NCBI GenBank assembly: GCA_014773175.1
Contig: VXCM01002800.1
Span: 1 to 64,000 of the forward strand
Source: Lucifuga dentata
Taxonomy: Eukaryota > Chordata > Actinopteri > Ophidiiformes > Bythitidae
Direction: 5' to 3'
Length of the DNA: 64,000 bases
Made by a program: the position numbers and the translations under genes. How positions within the stretch are numbered: position 1 is the first letter of the stretch; every line of letters starts with the position of its first letter. Under the pieces are notes generated by a model, which searched no databases, had not been told where the DNA came from, and worked only from the letters and a program-made list of their open reading frames with translations. Shown here one piece after another: positions 58,180 through 64,000 of this stretch.

Positions 58180-59415
58180 AAATCTGTCAATTTATTGTCC
58201 TTTTAACGACCAAGCTAGCTATCTTTCTCATATTAGTTAACTGGCAAGCTAGCTGGGGCATATCACCATGGTAACTGCAGTTAGCTCATACAACTCTATT
58301 CTCATCTGCTACTATGTTACTGACCGCAAGAGGTCACGATGTCACCAAGCAGCCAGCACTGGACGCAGATATTTACGAGGAAGCGAACATTCGTAAGGCC
58401 GTGCTAATTAAATTTGCGTTGCATCTTCCAATTGTGAGTGCGGGGTAAGTCTGATCAGCAGCTACCGGAGACATTGTGGAGGTTTTGGCCACTAAAGGAG
58501 GTTGTGGCAGTTGTGAAATATAAGATTTAAATACTTTTAAAATCCTGGACAAACCTAATCTGGTTCTGAAAGATATTTTCCTTCAAATTTTCCTTCTTTT
58601 CTTGTGGTGAAGAAGAATCAATTATGAAACTCTTCACATGTGCATGGTCATTATAAATACATATTTGTGAAGAAAAACAAAGCGACAAATTGAAAGTTAA
58701 TGTTTCCTCTTTTATAACAAAAATTTTTTTTTTTCTCTGTGAAGAGTCACGACCAGCTCTTCATTCCACAGAATCAAGAATTCCATCTTGGTATTTAACT
58801 TAGACACAATTATTTGGAAATAGTAGATATTTACAGTGAAAAATAAATACATCTTCAAGAATTGTATGCATATATATTTTATGTGATTGACTCCAAAACA
58901 TACATGCAAGGCTACATCAAATAAAACATACCCAGCACTGATAAAAGCCCTTATTGATTTCTGTTTTTCTGTTGATCATTGACTTTTATGTCTGGTGTCA
59001 TAACCTACAGGTTATGACACCAGACTGGCCAATCTGTGCTGCAATAAACCTTTAACAATCGGTGCCATAACAACAAATATAATGTCTCAGCTGCTGTTTC
59101 AGATCTGGAAATTTGTAGGTCTCTGAGATATAGAGGAATAAATTCAAAAAATGTAATGAATAAGAAAATTCTGCTGATCACCTGCATGTTTGTTTTAGCA
59201 GTTCATTTTATAGATTATTTGCAATAAACCTAACAATAAGGACTTATAAAAATGCTGAATATCTAGATAATATTCTGCTTTTGTTACTATATATAAAAGC
59301 ATTTAACAGTAGCTGTAATAATACTTTATGATTACATGCAGTTATAAGTGTATGATATTTTAACATTGCACACCAACACCAAATCCATACTTGTATTCAT
59401 GTGCCCAGTTTAGCG
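58180..59415. other. Intergenic, nothing recognised
   Basis: AT-rich non-coding DNA. A short inverted repeat lies at about 58998-59026 (ggtgtcataacctacaggtt/atgacacc). No exon supported. Confidence 0.4.
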
Positions 59416-59419
59416 TGAT

Positions 59420-59936
59420 TTAAGGCTGGTTTTTGCTTAACACAGACACGGATGCAGACGTGACAATGGGCACGCAGAAAATTTGATGTAACTGCGGTGG
59501 AACGGCCAGCACGGAGGTCGCATTTTAGGTTCGCTCATGTGGTCGCGCACCACTCAAAATTTCAAAAAATGCTGATTTTGATGTAAATGCGCCTTCGTAG
59601 ACTAATGGCAGGGCAAAGAGGCGCAGAGGAAGGCGGGAGAAAGGGATAACAAAAACAAACAATGGCAAGCAACTTAGACAAGCGACTGGCAAAGGAGCCA
59701 AAGATATGATTATAAAGACTGACAAATGGCTGAGGAACATCCCATTGCATGATGTGAAAAAAATCTACAAGACGGCTACATGAAGTCTAAAACGAAGACA
59801 AAGCTAAAGAGCGTTGAGTGCGTGGTCGCCATTTGGGGCCGTTGTGAAAGTGTGAGAACCACGATGAACGGTTCATTTTGGCGCCGCGTCTGCAGGGTGT
59901 CCGTGTTAAGCAGGCATCAGGCCTTACATGTAATAT
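59420..59936 (+). mobile_element. PIF-Harbinger non-autonomous element with TTA flanks
   Basis: The element 59423-59933 has ends AGGCTGGTTTTTGCTTAACAC and, complemented at the right, GGCCTGATGCCTGCTTAACAC. The GCTTAACAC core sits at the same distance from TTA on each side (59420-59422, 59934-59936). TTA is the 3-bp target duplication of PIF-Harbinger. The interior at 59660 reads MASNLDKRLAKEPK before stops, the start of a decayed MADF-like protein related to 46640-47000. Confidence 0.7.
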
Positions 59937-60022
59937 TTGTGAGTTCAGAAACCTGAAAATAACATGAAAAGTGCTTATGAATTCATATTTACATGTGACC
60001 ATTGTTATATTTTTGCATTATA

Positions 60023-60239
60023 TTAACCTTCTGGAGTGTAAAGTCACTTTTATTGTTTGCTGATTTTTGGATACTTTCTTTTATCTACTACTTTACTTTC
60101 TTTTTTCTAGAACCATATAGAATCAAGTAGAAAACTGACTTTTTATTTTAGATTTGTTTGCTAAATTCTTTCAGATTGGAATTTTTTTTCTTGATGAAGA
60201 ATTTTCTTGACAAATTGATTTGAGACTCCAGAAGGTTAA
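60023..60239. mobile_element. Short TTAA MITE (second family)
   Basis: TTAA (60023-60026), then CCTTCTGGAGTGTAAAG, and at the right end ACTCCAGAAGG followed by TTAA (60236-60239). 209 bp, AT-rich interior, no coding. The CC-start plus TTAA flanks fit a piggyBac-type MITE better than family M does. Confidence 0.7.
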
Positions 60240-60244
60240 AGGTT

Positions 60245-61180
60245 ATTAGATCACAGACTTCATTGTTACGGCTTCTATTTTAATAAGTGATAAATTATTC
60301 TCACTAATATTTGAATTCTTTAGTGCTGCAAACCTGTTCTGCCTCCCTTGTATTTTTATTTTGGGGTCAAATTTCCACCAAACACTGAATCTGGATCCTT
60401 TGAGTGACGCGGCGTGTACCAAGTTTGGTAATATCACATGGGAAAAAGGCCTTTCCGTGTAAAAACCTCTCTGCTCACATATTATTCTGAGATTCCCTCC
60501 TGCTTTATTTTCCATCTTAGCAACGTTCAGTTTTAGTGGCAGCCAAGCAGCTCGCCCACTGAGCCAACTAGCTAGCGTTCTCAGGGAATAACGCTTCATT
60601 GCAGCCAATCCAAACTTTCTGTTTAAGTGCGTCTGTGTGAGAAAGAGTACGACAGCCATTATTGGCCAACGGCATGACAGAAGTTGCAATGCATTATAGG
60701 TGACTGCAAAATGTTTGGAACTTGCTGGAAATGGGTGAAAGCACATTTTACGTTAAATGAGCTGTGTCAATGTCATCTTGTTCTTATTTCTACTGAATTT
60801 ACCATCATGTTTTGCTCCCTGAGTCAGATTGTTTTAGCCTTGTTGAGTCATATCCTCTCAATAAACTGGAAATGGTCTTTATTATCTTTTGTTTCTTCTT
60901 GAGAAAACTGTAAAGCGCCTATAAAGTCCCTATGTTGAAATAATATTTTTAATGTTTCTCACAAGGGAATTAAGGCGTGTTTTCCTTAAGAGGTCTATAA
61001 TTTGGATTATGTTTAATGTATTTAACATCTATTCAAGCTGAGTCCTTTTGATCAGGCGACTGTATGGAAAAAAATCGCAAAAAACTTGGTAATCATACAT
61101 GTAAATTTGATTTATAACGTGACTCATCTTAGAAAATGGTGTCATTCATGAAAATAAATATGTTTTCATATTTAGCTGAT
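60245..61180. other. Intergenic with one 166-codon anonymous - strand frame
   Basis: The - strand frame at 60246-60746 is the longest unexplained frame here (starts MCFHPFPASSKHFAVTYN). It matches no family I know and has no splice context. It may be chance or part of an unrecognised repeat. Confidence 0.35.
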
Positions 61181-61184
61181 TATG

Positions 61185-61650
61185 ACCGGTGACTAATGCT
61201 AGATCTACATCAATTCAGCTATGAGACTGTAACTTGTGAAATGAAGAAAGGAAAGTTAAGCTTAAAATCAAACGCATCCATCCTCGTTTCAGAGTTTACT
61301 GTTAACGTACTTAGCTCACTGGTGGCTAACGCTAGCACTAATGCTAGCTTCAAATCAAACGCATCCATCCTCATTTCAGAATGAGTTTACTGTTTTCGTA
61401 CTTAGCTGGTTATGACCGGTGGCTAATGCTAGCTCTAATGCTAGCTTCAAATCAAACGCATTCATCCTCGTTTCAGAATGAGTTTACTGTTTTCGTACTT
61501 AGCTGGTTATGACTGGTGGCTAATGCTAGCTCTAATGCTAGCTTCAAATCAAACGCATCCATCCTCGTTTCAGAATGAGTTTACTGTTTTCGTACTTAGC
61601 TGGTTATGACCGGTGGCTAATGCTAGCTCTAGTTAGCTACTGTTAGCTAG
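61185..61650. repeat. 97-bp minisatellite, about 4-5 copies
   Basis: The word aaatcaaacgcatccatcctc recurs at 61265, 61352, 61449 (one mismatch) and 61546, a spacing of 87, 97 and 97 bp. Each unit also carries gcttagctggttatgaccgg-type sequence and paired gctagc palindromes. The first unit is 10 bp shorter. Confidence 0.92.
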
Positions 61651-61992
61651 ATATTGCTGTGTAGCTAATGTTATTGAGTCAGTTTCAGACATTTTGAATT
61701 TTTAATTAACTTTGACAATGGAGAGTTGTCATCAATAAAAGTACAGAATTTCTGTGTGTGTGGGATGGGTGGGGTTTTTTCAAAATGCAGTAATTTCTAT
61801 TCGTCTAATTTTAAATTGAATTTTCTTGCCCTTGATGTTTTCTATTTGCAAAATAAAACTCTTAAATTCTTGTGTGCTCATACACAAAAGTTTATTAACA
61901 TATTCCACAAATTTATTTAGATTTCTGTTACTTTTATATCGACTTACTGCTTCTGAAACCCCCCACACTCCCTGTGGAGTTCCTGGTCTGGC
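61650..61992 (-). terminator. 3' UTR / downstream flank of rgs5
   Basis: On the - strand two AATAAA hexamers lie at 61912-61917 and 61891-61896, 75-100 bases past the stop codon. They would give a very short 3' UTR; a distal site inside or beyond the minisatellite is also possible. Confidence 0.4.
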
Positions 61993-62157
61993 TTAGTTGA
62001 CCAGGAGCTCCTGGTACTGCTCTGATCGGAGGAAACGACCGAACGAGTCTTTCTCCATCAGGGCAAAGATTCGCTTCTGGGCCAGGTCAAAGGTCGCAGG
62101 GGTAAGATCCACCAGGTTCCTCAGGGTCACGTCTTTAGTGAAATGGTCAATGTTCAC
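61993..62157 (-). CDS. rgs5: RGS5-like regulator of G-protein signalling, last coding exon
   Basis: RGS proteins speed GTP hydrolysis by G-alpha (Gi/o and Gq for RGS5), ending receptor signalling. The exon starts after the acceptor ctacag (- strand) in phase 0. It encodes 54 residues, from [16 protein letters not shown] through [20 protein letters not shown] to [10 protein letters not shown], then TAA at 61993-61995. These form the last helices of the RGS box. The Asn of RNL and the D-S..R of EKDSFGR are the contact residues known for the family. VNIDHFTKD and YQEL near the end match RGS5 better than RGS4, RGS8 or RGS2. Whether it is the rgs5a or rgs5b paralogue cannot be told from this. The gene is convergent with b3galt2, 41 kb away. 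Confidence 0.93.
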   Translation of the reverse strand: MNIDHFTKDVTLRNLVDLTPATFDLAQKRIFALMEKDSFGRFLRSEQYQELLVN

Positions 62158-63502
62158 CTGTAGTTTGGGGAAGACATGAGCTGGTTATGGAATCAGCGAA
62201 GTGAGGATGACGATGATGAGGAGGAAGAAGACAAGAAAAGATAATATATAAATGTTTAAAGATACTGACAAATACAGATATATGCAGAAATACAATGACG
62301 ATTAACATGTCAAAGGTAATGACGATGATTTGAGTCATATTTTAAGGATTACAGTGATGAAGATGAGAGGCAAAGGGGAAAGTACTTAAGTACTTTTCTG
62401 GGAGTACTTAATTATACGATTTTTAAGTGTAATGAATGAGTTTTTGTTAAGAATCTCACCCATTAAGTGTTTTCAGTAAGTATCCTGTACCTGAGTCGAT
62501 GCGGGTCTGTCTATGTGCTGGACATTCCTCCATACGGAGTTTTGGAATTCCCTCAGCCGACCTCCGGATGTTGTTCCATCAATTTATTAGTTTATAAATT
62601 ACCTGTTTTCCTGAGTATTGTCATAGTATTCCTCTGATTTTCTGAAAATAATCCATGTACGGGTCGTGGCTGTTTTAAAACTTCACCGCTTTAACGGCGC
62701 TTCTCTTCCTGACGCACACCGGAATGATAACATCGCACTCTTGTTCTTTTCGTGGATTATTGATTTTCAGAATCAAAACAACAAAACATGAGGTGAGGTA
62801 AATAACTATACCTGCCCTGTTCCTCCAGCTGAGTGTCTATAGATCCTCCGTGACGGAGCCGGTACGTATCATAGCGGATCATAGCAGCACTTCATGGCTC
62901 TGATCAATCAGTATATTAAAACTATTTCACTTTTCCCAAATTAAATATTTTAAATATTTGATAATTAACCAAGAAATGGCTCTAACACCGGTACCGGTAA
63001 ACATGATATTTATTTCAGCAGCTGATTACGTTAGCCTTACTTGTCTCTGCAAAATGTGCTTAATAAGATGTTTTGTCAGGAAATATCTCATTATAAGGTA
63101 TGATTTAAACTATTTCCAAGGGTAGTGGTAATTGGTAGTATTTCCACGCCTGGAAATTTCGGTCTGATTTGAATTACTCAACTATAAGCCAACCCCCTTA
63201 TGAAATTTGGTTAAAAAAAAACTCGGCTTATAGTCGAGTATATATGGTATTTCCTACTATTCTTGGTTGTTCCTCTGGAAGAATAAGGACAAAGCAAGTA
63301 ACATTTATAATCCTCCACGTTTAGATTTATTGTAGGTTGACCTCAACTAACCATAAATATGACCTAATTTATGTCTCGGCGTGGATTAAGTTGCCACGTA
63401 ATGACACGATATACATCTTGCAAACCGTGTAAGTGTAATGAACTCGCAGATGAACTCATTATTTCACATCTGGAGTTCATCTCGTGTAAAAGGTGACGTC
63501 AC
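62158..63502 (-). other. rgs5: rgs5 intron between the last two coding exons
   Basis: A 1345-bp intron with donor GTGACG and acceptor CTACAG on the - strand, both in phase 0. It contains at 63170-63250 a pair of words (actcaactataagcc / cggcttatagtcgagt) that are inverted repeats of each other, probably a MITE end. No other exon inside. Confidence 0.85.
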
Positions 63503-63669
63503 CTCTCTGGGTCCCTCAGGCTGGATGAAATCCTCGTAGATCTTCTTGGCTTTGGCTGCCATCTTTACGGGGTTCTTGGTCTTTTTGAAGTCCTCACAGG
63601 CCGTCCAGAACTCAACGTTCTCATCACTGAACTCAGACTGCAGGAAGCTGCGGAAGGCGGCGAGGCCAT
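63503..63669 (-). CDS. rgs5: RGS5-like regulator of G-protein signalling, penultimate coding exon
   Basis: A 167-bp exon between the acceptor ctctcag and donor GAG|GTGACG. It encodes [17 protein letters not shown], then [16 protein letters not shown], then [15 protein letters not shown], then PEGPRE: the first half of the RGS box including the E-N pair of SDENVEF that contacts G-alpha. The first two bases complete a codon split with the previous exon; a preceding T would give Tyr, as in the family's KYG. The KMA.KAK.IYE.FIQ wording is RGS5-like. Upstream exons (N-terminal amphipathic helix) lie beyond position 64000. Confidence 0.95.
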
Positions 63670-63854
63670 CTGAGAGAGAGAGAGAGAGAGAGGGATGAAT
63701 GAAGAGAGAGAATGACGTATATTTCATCAGTCTTTAAGTGCACGATCTGCAAAATGGAGAAAAGTGAAAATGGAGAGGATGAAAGTGTGATGACATATTG
63801 TTTTTTATGGTGTTATTTTTATGGAAAATGGTTGGGATACTGCAATGTGCTATG

Positions 63855-64000
63855 TACAGTAGGGTCCAAAAGTCTGAGACCACATGTAATATCTGTGATA
63901 TTTTCCATGTAAATGTGGAAGTAATCAGAAAGTCTGACATCAAGAAGCTCTTTTTAACATTGTGACATCATGCTGGGATAACTTGGCTCATCAGGTTTTT
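63855..64000 (+). mobile_element. Tc1-like element left end, running off the window
   Basis: TACAGTAGGGTCCAAAAGTC followed by tgagaccacatgtaat is a characteristic Tc1-like terminal repeat of fish, starting with TA. The element continues past the window end and sits inside the rgs5 gene, on its intron side. Confidence 0.65.

Noticed and set aside
21845..61000. CDC73 exons expected near B3GALT2 from the mammalian arrangement
   Set aside because: I looked for CDC73-like coding segments on both strands and recognised none. Short exons could still be missed by eye.
1..64000. CRISPR arrays, tRNA, rRNA, prokaryotic operons
   Set aside because: No spaced direct repeats of CRISPR type, no tRNA B-box/acceptor structure and no prokaryotic gene arrangement seen; the window is vertebrate.

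Overview
The window looks like nuclear DNA from a ray-finned (teleost) fish. It holds one complete intronless vertebrate coding region for a beta-1,3-galactosyltransferase 2 (b3galt2) on the + strand at 19459-20859, and the last two coding exons of an RGS5-like regulator of G-protein signalling on the - strand at 61993-63669. Everything else is intronic or intergenic and is packed with fish-type transposon relics (hAT, Tc1/mariner, PIF-Harbinger, TTAA-site MITEs, L1 and L2-type LINEs) and simple repeats. I saw no bacterial-type operons, no CRISPR array, no tRNA or rRNA, and no third convincing protein-coding gene. Layout: 1-8640 is upstream non-coding DNA with scattered MITE fragments, a hAT MITE with a perfect 8-bp target duplication (7929-8411) and a candidate conserved block (5850-6500). 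8690-9660 is a CpG-rich promoter and probable non-coding first exon, followed by about 9 kb of probable intron containing MITEs, an L2-type LINE end, a short retroposed fragment with a 15-bp target duplication, and two TA-site (Tc1/mariner-type) MITEs. 18891-19004 is a probable small 5' UTR exon, and 19246-about 21840 is the last exon with the b3galt2 coding region and a 3' UTR ending near AATAAA at 21816. 21.8-61.9 kb is a 40-kb convergent intergenic stretch made mostly of AT-rich DNA, dying transposons and minisatellites. 61993-63669 is the 3' end of rgs5. Its upstream exons lie beyond the window. The two genes do not form a pathway: one is a Golgi glycosyltransferase and the other a GTPase-activating protein for G-alpha subunits. 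They are tail to tail. The dominant unusual signal is technical as well as biological. I counted 29 single-N positions. Fourteen are flanked by direct duplicates of 61-67 bp (83 bp or slightly more where a microsatellite is included), and fifteen sit inside homopolymer or near-homopolymer runs. They look like contig ends abutted with one N without merging the overlap, so the duplicates are not biological. One of them adds a false in-frame 22-codon duplication to b3galt2. Of the biology, the most interesting items are a TTAA-flanked MITE family with long terminal inverted repeats present in about eight copies or fragments, and several cleanly bounded insertions whose target duplications can be read directly. 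I did not find a previously undescribed functional system.
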